Part shown: in pieces, positions 25,563-34,557 of the stretch
Layout of the letters: every line of letters begins with the position of its first letter
How positions within the stretch are numbered: position 1 is the stretch's first letter
Origin: PALSA-505 sp963702235
GTDB taxonomy: Bacteria; Actinomycetota; Actinomycetes; Streptosporangiales; Streptosporangiaceae
Assembly (NCBI GenBank): GCA_963702235.1
Contig: CAVPBZ010000028.1
Location: forward strand, 124,001 to 188,000
Direction: 5' to 3'
DNA length: 64,000 nucleotides
Translations under genes and position numbers: made by a program
Notes under the pieces: generated by a model
The model's input: only the letters and a program-made list of their open reading frames with translations
Told to the model about the DNA's origin: nothing
Database searches by the model: none

Positions 25563-26699
25563 GTGAGCAGCCAACGCAAGATCAGGGTGGCCGTGGTGTT
25601 CGGCGGCCGCAGCACGGAGCACGCCGTGTCCTGCCTGGGCGCCGGCCACATTCTCGCCGCGATCGACCGGGACCGCTACGACGTGCTGCCGGTGGGCATC
25701 ACCCGCGACGGCCGCTGGGTGCTGACCTCAGACGATCCCGCGCGGCTGGCCATCCACGGCGGCGAGCTGCCCTCGGTGGAGTCGGTGGCGAGCCCGGGCA
25801 GCGAGATCGCCGCGCGGCTCGACCGCGGCGCCCGCGGGCTGGTGGTGACCGGCCCCGGCGAGGTGCCGCGCAGCCTCGGAGAGGTGGACGTGGTGCTGCC
25901 GCTGCTGCACGGCGCCTACGGCGAGGACGGCACGCTGCAGGGCCTGCTGGAGATGACCGGCACCTGCTATGCCGGCGCCGGGGTGCTCGCCAGCGCGGCC
26001 GGCATGGACAAGGAGTACATGAAGCTGATCTTTGCCGCGCGCGGGCTGCCGGTGGGCCGCTACGTGGTGGTGCGGGACCGCGACTGGCGGGACCGCCCGG
26101 CGGTGACCGAGCGCAAGCGCGTGCTCGACGAGATCAGCGAGCTCGGCTGGCCGGTGTTCGTCAAGCCCGCGCGCGGCGGCTCCAGCATCGGCATCACCCG
26201 CGCCAGCGATCAGGCCGGCCTGGAGGAGGCCATCGAGGCCGCGCGCGAGCACGACCCCAAGGTGCTGGTGGAGGCGGCGGTCGACGGCATGGAGATCGAG
26301 TGCGCCGTGCTCGAGGGGATCGACGGCGGGCCGCCGGACGCGAGCGTGCCGGCCCAGGTGCTCGTCGGCGGGGGCGCGGACTTCTACGACTTCCAGGCCA
26401 AGTACCTGGAGGCCGACACCGGCCTGGCCATTCCGCCGCCGGTTCCCGCCGAGCACGCGGAGCAGATCAGGCAGCTCGCTTGCGCCGCGTTCGAGGCGCT
26501 GTCCTGCGAGGGGCTGGCGCGGGTGGACTTCTTCTACACGTCGGGCGGCCAGATCCTGCTCAACGAGATCAACACGATGCCCGGGATGACGTCGGCATCG
26601 GCGTTCCCGGTGATGTGGGCGGCCAGCGGCCTGCCGCTACCGCAACTGGTGGACCGGATCATCCAGACCGCCCTGCACAAGCGGCGCGGCCTGCGCTGA
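25563..26699 (+). CDS. ddl: D-alanine--D-alanine ligase
   Basis: Makes the D-Ala-D-Ala end of peptidoglycan precursors. The protein has VVFGGRSTEHAVSCLGA at the N-terminus, PLLHGAYGEDGTLQGLLEM, ATP-grasp KPARGGSSIGI and the metal-binding NEINTMPGMTSASAFP. 378 residues, normal. GTG start at 25563 follows GGAGGAAGC. A perfect hairpin downstream separates it from convergent hup. Confidence 0.96.
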   Translation: MSSQRKIRVAVVFGGRSTEHAVSCLGAGHILAAIDRDRYDVLPVGITRDGRWVLTSDDPARLAIHGGELPSVESVASPGSEIAARLDRGARGLVVTGPGEVPRSLGEVDVVLPLLHGAYGEDGTLQGLLEMTGTCYAGAGVLASAAGMDKEYMKLIFAARGLPVGRYVVVRDRDWRDRPAVTERKRVLDEISELGWPVFVKPARGGSSIGITRASDQAGLEEAIEAAREHDPKVLVEAAVDGMEIECAVLEGIDGGPPDASVPAQVLVGGGADFYDFQAKYLEADTGLAIPPPVPAEHAEQIRQLACAAFEALSCEGLARVDFFYTSGGQILLNEINTMPGMTSASAFPVMWAASGLPLPQLVDRIIQTALHKRRGLR

Positions 26700-26776
26700 C
26701 CCGGCGGCCCGCCACGGCCCGGCCCGCGGCCCCGCCCGGCCCGGCCCGGCCCGGCCCGCAAGCGGTACGCGCAAAC

Positions 26777-26816
26777 AGCGAGCGGCACCCGGGGCGTGCC
26801 CCGGGTGCCGCTCGCT
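26777..26816. terminator. Perfect 19-bp hairpin between ddl and hup
   Basis: Arms AGCGAGCGGCACCCGGGGC (26777-26795) and its exact complement (26798-26816) with a 2-nt GT between them. Being symmetric and between convergent genes, it probably ends transcription from both sides; there is no T-run. Confidence 0.8.
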
Positions 26817-26836
26817 AGTGCGCAGGCTGGCTGGAA

Positions 26837-27139
26837 CTACTTCTTGGCCTTGGCCGGTGCGGTCTTCTCGCCGTTGACGACGGCCTTGAAGTCCGCGCCC
26901 GCACGGAACTTGGGCACCGATGACGCCGGCACCTTGATGGTCGCGCCGGTGGCAGGGTTACGCGCCGTGCGCGCCGGACGCTCGGACTTCTCGAAGACAC
27001 CGAAGCCTGTGATCGCGACCTTGTCCCCCTTGGCCACTGCCGACTGAATGGTGTCCAGCATGGCGTTCACGGCGTCGGTCGCGGCCGACTTGCTCCCCAA
27101 CCGGCCCGAGATCGCATCGATCAGGTCACGCTTGTTCAT
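26837..27139 (-). CDS. hup: DNA-binding protein HU
   Basis: 100-residue histone-like protein: MNKRDLIDAISGRLG, the FGVFEKSERPARTARNPATG beta-arm with the conserved RNP sequence, then a short basic end. Nucleoid architecture protein. ATG preceded by CAGGAG six bases upstream. It is monocistronic, ending at the shared hairpin. Confidence 0.95.
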   Translation of the reverse strand: MNKRDLIDAISGRLGSKSAATDAVNAMLDTIQSAVAKGDKVAITGFGVFEKSERPARTARNPATGATIKVPASSVPKFRAGADFKAVVNGEKTAPAKAKK

Positions 27140-27212
27140 GAATCACTCCTGCGGTTCCCCCACGGGAGGTCGCGCGGAATGGGCACCGGGGTCGCGACCT
27201 CTGACCTGCCTG

Positions 27213-27241
27213 AACGTAGGCGATCCAGGAGCGTTACACAA
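27213..27241 (-). promoter_or_regulatory. Possible hup promoter
   Basis: On the minus strand TTGTGT (27241-27236) and TACGTT (27218-27213) are separated by exactly 17 nt, about 75 nt upstream of the hup start. Spacing and partial match suggest a housekeeping promoter; no other candidate is clearer in this gap. Confidence 0.4.
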
Positions 27242-27327
27242 CGTTATTGGCGAGGAAATAAGGCGTGTCGGCAGCTGACGGTGACACTGAACCCCATCAA
27301 AAGCCATCATACCGGGCGTCGCTATGG

Positions 27328-27930
27328 TCATCCGGTTACTGGCAGCCACGACGCGCGGCGCTGCTCGAATTCGGTAATCTCGCTCGCCTGCCGCAGCGTC
27401 AGCCCGATGTCGTCGAGCCCTTCCATCAGCCGCCACCGGGTGTAATCGTCGATCTCGAACGGCGCGGTCAGCCCGCCGCGCGCCGCTGCCGGGCAGCTGA
27501 CCGCGCGGCCGGCCAGGTCCACGGTGATCTCCGCCGCCGGGTCGGCCTCGACCGCGTCCTGCAGCGCGGCCACCACGTCGGCGGGCAGCCGGACCGGGAG
27601 CAGCCCGGCCTTCGTCGCGTTGTTGCGGAAGATGTCGCCGAACCGCGGCGAGATGACGACCCGGAACCCGTAGTCCGACAGCGCCCAGACCGCGTGCTCC
27701 CGGGACGAGCCGATGCCGAAGTCGGTGCCCGCGATCAGGATCGTCGCGCCGGCGTAGGCGGGCTGGTTGAGCACGAAGTCCGGGTCTTCCCGCCACGCGG
27801 CGAACAGCCCGTCGCCGAACCCGGTGCGGGTGACCCGCTTGAGGTACTCGGCCGGGATGATCTGGTCGGTGTCCACGTTGCTGCGCCGCAGCGGCATTCC
27901 GCGGCCGGTATGACTGCTGAACGGTTCCAC
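27328..27930 (-). CDS. leuD: 3-isopropylmalate dehydratase small subunit
   Basis: Small subunit of isopropylmalate isomerase, leucine pathway. The 200-residue protein has RRSNVDTDQIIPAEYLKR, GTDFGIGSSREHAVWAL and FGDIFRNNATKAGLLP, all diagnostic. It follows leuC with a 103-nt gap that holds a large inverted repeat; leuC and leuD are usually much closer. Confidence 0.96.
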   Translation of the reverse strand: MEPFSSHTGRGMPLRRSNVDTDQIIPAEYLKRVTRTGFGDGLFAAWREDPDFVLNQPAYAGATILIAGTDFGIGSSREHAVWALSDYGFRVVISPRFGDIFRNNATKAGLLPVRLPADVVAALQDAVEADPAAEITVDLAGRAVSCPAAARGGLTAPFEIDDYTRWRLMEGLDDIGLTLRQASEITEFEQRRASWLPVTG

Positions 27931-27955
27931 GAGCTTCTCCGGGTCGAAAGGTCCG

Positions 27956-28005
27956 TGATCACGAAGAGTTGTGCGGGTTATCCCACGTAAAAGTCTTCGT
28001 GATCA
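27956..28005. promoter_or_regulatory. 12-bp inverted repeat in the leuC-leuD gap
   Basis: TGATCACGAAGA (27956-27967) and its exact complement TCTTCGTGATCA (27994-28005) enclose 26 nt that contain a smaller GTG-GGG/CCC-C hairpin. In mRNA it forms a long stem-loop just after the leuC stop and upstream of leuD. It may be an intercistronic terminator, processing site or stabiliser. Confidence 0.6.
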
Positions 28006-28033
28006 TGAAAGCGGGCGGGCGGGGCGGGCGGGG

Positions 28034-29462
28034 TCAGAGGTCGGCGGGGGCGGTGAGGCGGCCGGTGACGGCGGTGGCGGCCGCCACCGCGGGCGAGACC
28101 AGGTGGGTTCGCCCGCCCTTGCCCTGCCGTCCCTCGAAGTTGCGGTTGGACGTGGACGCGCTGCGCTCGCCGGGGGCCAGCGTGTCCGGGTTCATGCCCA
28201 GGCACATCGAGCAGCCGGCCGACCGCCACTCCGCGCCCGCCGCGCTGAACACGGCGTCGAGCCCCTCGGCCTCGGCCTGCGCCCGGACCGCCATGGAGCC
28301 GGGCACGACGAGCATCCGCACCCCGCCGGCGACCTTCCGGCCGCGCAGCACGGCCGCCGCGGCGCGCAGGTCCTCCATCCGGCCGTTGGTGCAGGAGCCG
28401 ACGAACACGGTGTCCACCGCGATGTCGCGCAGACGGGTGCCCGGCGCCAGGTCCATGTACGTGAGCGCGCGCTCGGCCGCAGCGCGCTCGCCGGGGTCGG
28501 CCAGCGAGCCGGGGTCGGGCACGGCCGAGGTCAGCGGCGCGGCCTGGCCGGGGTTGGTGCCCCAGGTCACGAACGGGGACAGCGTGCCGGCGTCCAGCAC
28601 GACCTCGTGGTCGAACACCGCGTCCTCGTCGGTCGGCAGCGACCGCCAGTGATCCAGCGCGGCCTCCCACGCGGCGCCCTCAGGCGCGTGCGGCCGCCCC
28701 TCGAGGTAGCCGAACGTCGTGTCATCGGGCGCGACCAGGCCAGCCCGCGCCCCGGCCTCGATGGACATGTTGCACACCGTCAGGCGGCCTTCCATCGACA
28801 GATCCCGAACGGCTTCGCCCCGGTACTCGAGCACGTAGCCCTGGCCGCCGCCGGTACCGATCCTGGCCACGATGGCAAGAATCAGATCTTTCGCGGTGAC
28901 CCCCTCGGGCAGGCTGCCCCGGACGGTCACCGCCATCGTGCGCGGCCGCTGCTGCGGCAGCGTCTGGGTGGCGAGCACGTGCTCGACCTCGCTGGTGCCG
29001 ATGCCGAACGCCAGCGCGCCGAGCGCCCCGTGCGTGCTCGTGTGCGAGTCCCCGCAGACGATCGTCATGCCGGGCTGGCTGAGACCGAGCTGCGGGCCGA
29101 TCACGTGCACGATCCCCTGGCCGGCGTCGCCCATCGGGTAGAGCCTGATGCCGAACTCGGCGCAGTTCTTGCGCAGCGTCTCGACCTGGATCCGCGACAC
29201 CGGGTCGGTGACCGGGCTGCCCGGGCCGGTCAGCGGGACGCCCGGGCCGGTGATCCCGGTCGTCGGCACGTTGTGGTCCTCGGTCGCGATCGTGAGAATC
29301 CGGCCGCCTGACCCGGCGCTGCGCCAGCCTGAGCCCGTCGAAGGCCTGCGGGCTCGTGACCTCGTGCACCAGGTGCAGGTCAACATAGAGGAGGTCAGGC
29401 TCTCCCTCCGCCGCGTGCACGACGTGGGAATCCCAGATTTTCTCGGCCAGCGTCCGGCCCAT
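28034..29462 (-). CDS. leuC: 3-isopropylmalate dehydratase large subunit (one frameshift)
   Basis: Aconitase-family [4Fe-4S] subunit of isopropylmalate isomerase. From ATG 29462: MGRTLAEKIWDSHVVH and LYVDLHLVHEVTSPQAFDGLRL. The next frame continues LTIATEDHNVPT through cluster ligands VFVGSCTNGR and GCSMCLGMNPD to the stop at 28034. One base must be removed near 29297, where GAGAATCC stands for GAGATCC, to join the halves as RRPD-LTIATEDHN. An AGGGG lies upstream of the ATG. Transcribed away from the IclR gene across an operator. Confidence 0.93.
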
Positions 29463-29483
29463 CGTCAAAGCCCCTGTCACTTG

Positions 29484-29502
29484 CGTCTCGAATAGCGAGA
29501 CG
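29484..29502. promoter_or_regulatory. Palindromic operator between leuC and the IclR regulator
   Basis: Perfect 7-bp arms CGTCTCG and CGAGACG with an AATAG spacer lie 22 nt before leuC and 14 nt before the divergent IclR gene. Size and position suit an IclR-family dimer site controlling both genes. Known family behaviour (NdgR at leuCD in Streptomyces) supports this; binding itself is inferred. Confidence 0.7.
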
Positions 29503-29515
29503 TCAATATCGGTGT

Positions 29516-30232
29516 ATGGACAACTCTAGCGGAGTCGGGGTTCTCGACAAGACGGTTTCCGTGCTGACCGCGCTCGAGCCGGGCCCCGCCTCGCTCGCCC
29601 AGCTCGTCGCGGCGACCGGGCTGGCCAGGCCGACCGTGCATCGGATCGCCGTCGCGCTGGAGCGGCACCGGCTGCTCAGCCGCGATGCCCGCGGCCGGTT
29701 CGTGCTCGGCCCGCGGATCGCCGAGCTGGCCGCGGCGGCGGGCGAGGACCGGCTGCTGGCCGTGGCCCAGCCGGTGCTGAACCAGCTCAGGGACGTGACC
29801 GCGGAGAGCGTGCAGCTCTACCGCCGGCAGGCCGACTCGCGGGTGTGCGTGGCCGCGGCCGAGCGCGCGACCGGGCTTCGCGACACGGTCCCGGTCGGCG
29901 CGGCGCTGCCGATGACGGCCGGGTCCGCCGCGCAGGTGCTGCTCGCCTGGGACGAGCCGGACCGCGCCCGCCGCGGCCTGCACGGGGCCAAGTTCACCGC
30001 CGCGACGCTCAGCCAGGTGCGGCGGCGCGGCTGGGCGGCCAGCGTGGCCGAGCGCGAGGCCGGCGTCGCGTCGGTGTCGGCGCCGGTGCACGGCCCGGGC
30101 GGCCGGGTGGTCGCGGCGGTGTCGGTGTCCGGGCCGATCGAGCGGCTGACCCGCTCGCCCGGCCGGCTGCACGCGGCCGTCGTGGCCCGGGCCGGCGAGA
30201 AGATCAGCGAGCTGCTCCGCCGGGCCGGCTGA
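29516..30232 (+). CDS. ndgR: IclR-family regulator, NdgR-like
   Basis: 238-residue regulator with an N-terminal winged helix (LDKTVSVLTALEPG, then ATGLARPTVHRIAVALERHRLL) and the C-terminal IclR effector domain (VCVAAAERATGLRDTVPVGAALPMTAGSAA). It is divergent from leuC. In Streptomyces the gene in this position is NdgR, which controls leuCD and amino-acid metabolism; the assignment rests on synteny and family. Confidence 0.88.
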   Translation: MDNSSGVGVLDKTVSVLTALEPGPASLAQLVAATGLARPTVHRIAVALERHRLLSRDARGRFVLGPRIAELAAAAGEDRLLAVAQPVLNQLRDVTAESVQLYRRQADSRVCVAAAERATGLRDTVPVGAALPMTAGSAAQVLLAWDEPDRARRGLHGAKFTAATLSQVRRRGWAASVAEREAGVASVSAPVHGPGGRVVAAVSVSGPIERLTRSPGRLHAAVVARAGEKISELLRRAG

Positions 30233-30273
30233 GGCGGAAGCTGCCAGCCGACAGCCTGCGCTGAGCCAGGTGG

Positions 30274-30294
30274 CTAGCGATCCTTGGTCGCTAG
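30274..30294. terminator. Short hairpin between convergent IclR and GNAT genes
   Basis: CTAGCGA (30274-30280) pairs with TCGCTAG (30288-30294) around a 7-nt loop, between two convergent stop codons and overlapping the GNAT stop. It probably terminates both. Confidence 0.5.
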
Positions 30295-31337
30295 GCCGGT
30301 GCCGCGGGCGGCATCGCCGCCACGTCGAGCTCCCAGGACTGCCACTCGTCGAGGACCCGGAACCCGAGCTGGGCGTTGATGGCGATCATGTGCTGGTTGG
30401 TGCCCGCGTTCCCGGTCACGATGCGGCGCAGCCCCGGCTCGGCCTGCGCCAGCTGCTGCAGCATCACGGTTTTGACCAGCAGCCCGAGCCGGTGACCCCG
30501 GTGCGCCCGGCTCACGGCGGTGAGCTGCTGATGTCCCCAGGAGGGGTTCAGCGGGTCCACGGTGAGGACGGTCAGCCCGGCCAGCTGCCCGGTCCGGTCG
30601 CACCTGGCACCCACCGAGTACATGTGCAGGCCCTGCTCCGCGGCACTGCGCTCGTAATGCCTGGCCCTCTCCGCGTCCTCGACTTCCGGCTCCTCTCCGG
30701 GGTTGCGCGGCGCGTCGGCCATGGCGTTCGCCACGGCCACGACTTGGTCCAGGTACTCGTCCGGCGCCGGGCCCTGCCAGCACACCAGCGAGTAGCCGCC
30801 CGACGCCGCCTCAGCCGTACCGCGGAGCGCGGCCAGCTTCCCGGCCGGCGCGTCGGTGAGCTCCAGCACCCGCCTGACCTCGACCAGCCCCGGCCGCGCG
30901 CCCTTAGCGGCGGCGAAAGCCGAGCCGGCCAGGCCGGTCCGCGTCTCCGCCGTCAGCCGGCTCCGGCCGCCCGCGGCCGCGCGCCTGGCGGCGTCGCGCA
31001 GCAGCGTGGTGCCGAGGCCGGCCCGCCGCTGGCCGGGCGTGACCAGCAGGGTCACCCAGGCCAGGTGCCGGTTCTCCGTCTCGGGCAGCATGAGCACATA
31101 CCCGCCCGTCCAGCCGCCGTCGTCCCCGGCAGCCAGCGCGGCCTCCCGCCGGAACCCTGCCCAGCCCAGCCGCATCGAGGCGCAGAAGGCGTGCTCCGAT
31201 CGCACCGGGCCGCCGGGGGCGTCCACCGGCTCGCTCGCGGCGTACAGCTGGTACCAGGCCCGGACCTTGGCGGCGTCCGTGGCCGGGTCGAAGTCCTCGA
31301 TGCGCACCGGTATAGCAAAGCCCGGGCCGGCCGCCAT
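30291..31337 (-). CDS. Double-domain GNAT acetyltransferase family protein
   Basis: 348 residues containing two GNAT-like folds. The N-terminal one has LAWVTLLVTPGQRRAGLGTTLL, an acetyl-CoA binding loop (Q/RxxGxG/A); the C-terminal one has TAVSRAHRGHRLGLLVKTVML and ends with NAQLGFRVLDEWQSW. This two-domain layout resembles mycothiol synthase relatives and GCN5-like resistance enzymes. Substrate unknown. Monocistronic, divergent from pntAA. Confidence 0.82.
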   Translation of the reverse strand: MAAGPGFAIPVRIEDFDPATDAAKVRAWYQLYAASEPVDAPGGPVRSEHAFCASMRLGWAGFRREAALAAGDDGGWTGGYVLMLPETENRHLAWVTLLVTPGQRRAGLGTTLLRDAARRAAAGGRSRLTAETRTGLAGSAFAAAKGARPGLVEVRRVLELTDAPAGKLAALRGTAEAASGGYSLVCWQGPAPDEYLDQVVAVANAMADAPRNPGEEPEVEDAERARHYERSAAEQGLHMYSVGARCDRTGQLAGLTVLTVDPLNPSWGHQQLTAVSRAHRGHRLGLLVKTVMLQQLAQAEPGLRRIVTGNAGTNQHMIAINAQLGFRVLDEWQSWELDVAAMPPAAPA

Positions 31338-31545
31338 GCCAACCGATTATCGGGCTCGCGGCCATGACTGGGCCGTCAGTAGCAAACTTTCCGTGGGGCG
31401 GCATGATGGGTAGGGTCAGGAACCCGGCAGCTGCCTGGCACCGCCGCCAGGCGCCGGGCTGGGCAGCCGGGATCTACCAGGCAAACCACCGCGAGGTCGC
31501 ACTGATGATGCTCACTGCTGCTAGGACACGGCCCAGGCCGCGGCC

Positions 31546-32781
31546 ATGAAGGTCGCCGTCGTCAGGGAAACCGCCCCGGGCGAGCGGCGGGTGGCGCTGA
31601 CGCCCGATGCCGTCGCCCGGCTGAGCCCGGCCGGCATCGAGGTGCTCGTCGAATCGGGCGCCGGTGACGGCGCCTGGTTCGGCGACAGTGCCTACGCCGA
31701 AGCCGGCGCGACCATCGTGTCCAGGGACGAGCTGCTGGCCGCCGCCGACGCGATCGTTACGGTCGGCAAGCCCGACGCCGATCTGCAGCAACGGCTGCGC
31801 GCCGGCCAGGCGGTGTTGGGCATGCTGGCCCCGCTGACCGACCCGGACCTGGCCGCCGCGCTGGCCGGGAAGGGCGTCACCTCGGTCAGCCTGGACGGCC
31901 TGCCGCGCACGCTGTCGCGGGCCCAGGGGATGGACGCGCTCACCTCGCAGTCGAACGTCGCGGGCTACAAGGCGGTGCTCGTCGGGGCGGCCGCGTTCGG
32001 CCGGTTCTTCCCGCTGCTGATCACCGCGGCGGGCACGGCCAGGCCGGCCAGGGTGCTCGTTCTCGGCACCGGCGTGGCCGGGCTGCAGGCGATCGGCACC
32101 GCGCGCCGGCTCGGCGCCGTGGTCAGCGGGTACGACGTCAGGCCCAGCTCCAAGGGCGAGGTCGAATCCCTCGGGGCCACCTTCCTCGAGCTGAAGTCCG
32201 TGGCGTCCGCCGCCGGCGAGGGCGGCTACGCCCGTGAGCTGACCGAGGAGGAGCGGCGCGCGCAGCAGGCCGAGCTGAGCGGTCACATCGCGGCGCACGA
32301 CGTGGTGATCACCACCGCCCAGGTGCCGGGCCGCAGGCCGCCGCTGCTGGTGACCGAGGACACGGTGAAGGCCATGGCGGCCGGCTCGGTGATCGTGGAC
32401 ATGGCGGCCAGCCCGCTGGGCGGCAACGTGGCCGGGTCGGTGCCCGACGAGGAGATCGTGACCGAGAACGGGGTCACGCTCATCGGCGCGGGCAACCTGC
32501 CCGCCACCGTGCCGACCGCGGCGTCCAACGCCTTCTCGCGCAACATGACCGCCCTGCTGCTGCACATGACCAGCGAGGGCAGCCTGGCGATCGACCCGGC
32601 GGACGAAATCCAGGCCGGCGTGGTCATCAGCCACGGCGGCCGGGTGGTGCACCCCGGCACGGCCGCGCTGACCGGGGACAGCCCCCCCGAGGACATCCCC
32701 GCCGGGGACAACACCGCTGGGGACAACACCGCCGGGGACAACGACGAGGAAGGTGGCGCTCGTGTCGAGCGGTCTGACTGA
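31546..32781 (+). CDS. pntAA: NAD(P) transhydrogenase subunit alpha, part 1 (soluble NAD domain)
   Basis: NAD(H)-binding dI subunit of proton-pumping transhydrogenase. Alanine-dehydrogenase-like fold: MKVAVVRETAPGERRVALTPD, LGTGVAGLQAIGTARRLGAVVSGYDVR, ITTAQVPGRRPPLLVTEDTV. The C-terminal 30 residues are an acidic extension with the repeat AGDNT, unlike typical members. Overlaps the next gene by 20 nt, indicating a coupled operon pntAA-pntAB-pntB. Confidence 0.93.
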   Translation: MKVAVVRETAPGERRVALTPDAVARLSPAGIEVLVESGAGDGAWFGDSAYAEAGATIVSRDELLAAADAIVTVGKPDADLQQRLRAGQAVLGMLAPLTDPDLAAALAGKGVTSVSLDGLPRTLSRAQGMDALTSQSNVAGYKAVLVGAAAFGRFFPLLITAAGTARPARVLVLGTGVAGLQAIGTARRLGAVVSGYDVRPSSKGEVESLGATFLELKSVASAAGEGGYARELTEEERRAQQAELSGHIAAHDVVITTAQVPGRRPPLLVTEDTVKAMAAGSVIVDMAASPLGGNVAGSVPDEEIVTENGVTLIGAGNLPATVPTAASNAFSRNMTALLLHMTSEGSLAIDPADEIQAGVVISHGGRVVHPGTAALTGDSPPEDIPAGDNTAGDNTAGDNDEEGGARVERSD

Positions 32782-33145
32782 CCTGATCATTTTCGTGCTG
32801 AGCCTGCTGGTCGGGATCGAGGTGATCAGCAAGGTGCCCGCGACCCTGCACACGCCGCTGATGTCGGCCGCCAACTCGATCCACGGCATCGTGCTGGCGG
32901 GCGCGATGGTGATCGGGGTCACCGCGAACAACGCGCTGGGCTACGTCCTGGCCTTCGTGGCGGCGTTCTTCGCGGCGATGAACGTGGTCGGCGGCTACGT
33001 CGTGACCGGGCGGATGCTCAAGATGTTCCGACGCCGCCCCGTCCCGGCCGTCCCGGCCGTTCCGGCCGTTCCGGCCGTTCCGGCCACCCCCGCCCCGCAG
33101 ACTCTGCCTGCCCCAGATGGCCAGGGCCCCGGTGAGGGTTCCTGA
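32762..33145 (+). CDS. pntAB: NAD(P) transhydrogenase subunit alpha, part 2 (membrane)
   Basis: Small membrane subunit of the split actinobacterial-type enzyme. About three transmembrane helices are visible: LTDLIIFVLSLLVGIEVI, IHGIVLAGAMVIGVTA and LAFVAAFFAAMNVVGGYVV. GTG at 32762 follows GAGGAAGG; an in-frame GTG at 32753 is possible. The C-terminus has tandem PAV repeats encoded by 9-bp units CCGGCCGTT. The last base of the stop is shared with the pntB start. Confidence 0.9.
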   Translation: MSSGLTDLIIFVLSLLVGIEVISKVPATLHTPLMSAANSIHGIVLAGAMVIGVTANNALGYVLAFVAAFFAAMNVVGGYVVTGRMLKMFRRRPVPAVPAVPAVPAVPATPAPQTLPAPDGQGPGEGS

Positions 33146-34557
33146 TGGGCCCGTTCGGAACGGTAATCCAGCTTATCTACCTGGCGGCCGCGGCTTCCTT
33201 CGTCCTCGGCCTGCACCTGATGAACAACCCCGCCACCGCGCGGCAAGGGAACTTCGCCTCGGGCGCGGGGATGGCGGTCGCGATCGCGGCGACGCTGGCG
33301 CTGATCGCGCACGACGGGACGGTCACCGTGACCGGGTGGATCGTACTGCTGGCCGGCGCGCTGCTGGGCGCGGGCGCGGGCCTGTACTCGGCGCGGACTG
33401 TGCAGATGACGGCGATGCCGCAGCTGGTCAGCATCTTCAACGCGGTCGGCGGCGGCGCGGCCGCGCTGATCGGGATTCACGACTACACCCGGCTGGCCGG
33501 CGCGATCGGTGGCGTGCCCCTGTCCACCACGGTCACCACGCTGCTGGACGTGATCATCGGCTCGGTGACGTTCTCCGGGTCGATCATCGCGGCGGGCAAG
33601 CTGCAGGGCGTCATCCCCGGGCAGCCGATCACCTTTCCCGGGTCCCGCCTGGTCAACATCACGATCGCGGTGGTGGCGGTCGGCCTGTCGGCGTACCTGA
33701 TCTCCACCGCGAGCGTCGCCGGGCTGATCGTCGTGATCATCGCGGCGCTGGCGTTCGGGGTGACGATGGTGCTGCCCATCGGCGGGGCAGACATGCCGGT
33801 GGTGATCTCGCTGCTGAACGCGTTCACCGGCACCGCGGTGGCGATGGCCGGCTTCGTGATCGGGAACGTCGCGCTGATCATCGCGGGTGCCCTGGTCGGC
33901 GCGTCCGGCGGCATCCTGACCAAGCTGATGGCCGACGCGATGAACCGGTCGCTGGCCAACATCATGGTGGGCGGGTTCGGTACCGGCGACACCGCGGTGG
34001 CGGCGGTGGCGGCCGGCGGCGAGGGGGTGCGCTCGATCGCCAGCGACGACGCGGCCATCCAGCTCGCCTACGCGTCCAAGGTCATCATCGTGCCCGGCTA
34101 CGGGCTCGCCGCGGCGCAGGCGCAGCACGCGGTGGCCGAGCTCGCCGCGCTGCTCGAGGAGCGCGGCGTGGAGGTCAGCTACGCCATCCACCCGGTGGCC
34201 GGCCGGATGCCCGGGCACATGAACGTGCTGCTGGCCGAAGCGAACGTGCCCTACCCCCAGCTCAAGGAGATGGAGGAGATCAACCCGGAGTTCGCCCGGG
34301 CCGACGTGGCGCTGGTGATCGGCGCCAACGACGTGACCAACCCGGCGGCCCGGCGGCCGGGCACGGCGATCTCCGGGATGCCGATCCTGGACGTGGACCA
34401 AGCCAAGAGCATCATCGTGATCAAGCGGTCGATGGCCTCCGGCTACGCCGGCATCGACAACGAGCTGTACACCAACCCCAAGACCAGCATGTACTTCGCC
34501 GACGCCAAGTCCGCGCTCGCCGCGCTGACCGCCGCGGTCAAGGCCTACGTGGGCTGA
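33145..34557 (+). CDS. pntB: NAD(P) transhydrogenase subunit beta
   Basis: Membrane and NADP(H)-binding subunit. The N-terminal half has eight or so helices (e.g. LIYLAAAASFVLGLHLMNN, VTGWIVLLAGALLGAGAGL); the C-terminal dIII domain has IIVPGYGLAAAQAQHAVAELA, HPVAGRMPGHMNVLLAEANVPY and GANDVTNPAA. 470 residues, normal. Together with PntAA/AB it transfers hydride from NADH to NADP+ using the proton gradient. The 3' end overlaps the convergent dehydrogenase gene by 13 nt. Confidence 0.96.
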   Translation: MGPFGTVIQLIYLAAAASFVLGLHLMNNPATARQGNFASGAGMAVAIAATLALIAHDGTVTVTGWIVLLAGALLGAGAGLYSARTVQMTAMPQLVSIFNAVGGGAAALIGIHDYTRLAGAIGGVPLSTTVTTLLDVIIGSVTFSGSIIAAGKLQGVIPGQPITFPGSRLVNITIAVVAVGLSAYLISTASVAGLIVVIIAALAFGVTMVLPIGGADMPVVISLLNAFTGTAVAMAGFVIGNVALIIAGALVGASGGILTKLMADAMNRSLANIMVGGFGTGDTAVAAVAAGGEGVRSIASDDAAIQLAYASKVIIVPGYGLAAAQAQHAVAELAALLEERGVEVSYAIHPVAGRMPGHMNVLLAEANVPYPQLKEMEEINPEFARADVALVIGANDVTNPAARRPGTAISGMPILDVDQAKSIIVIKRSMASGYAGIDNELYTNPKTSMYFADAKSALAALTAAVKAYVG

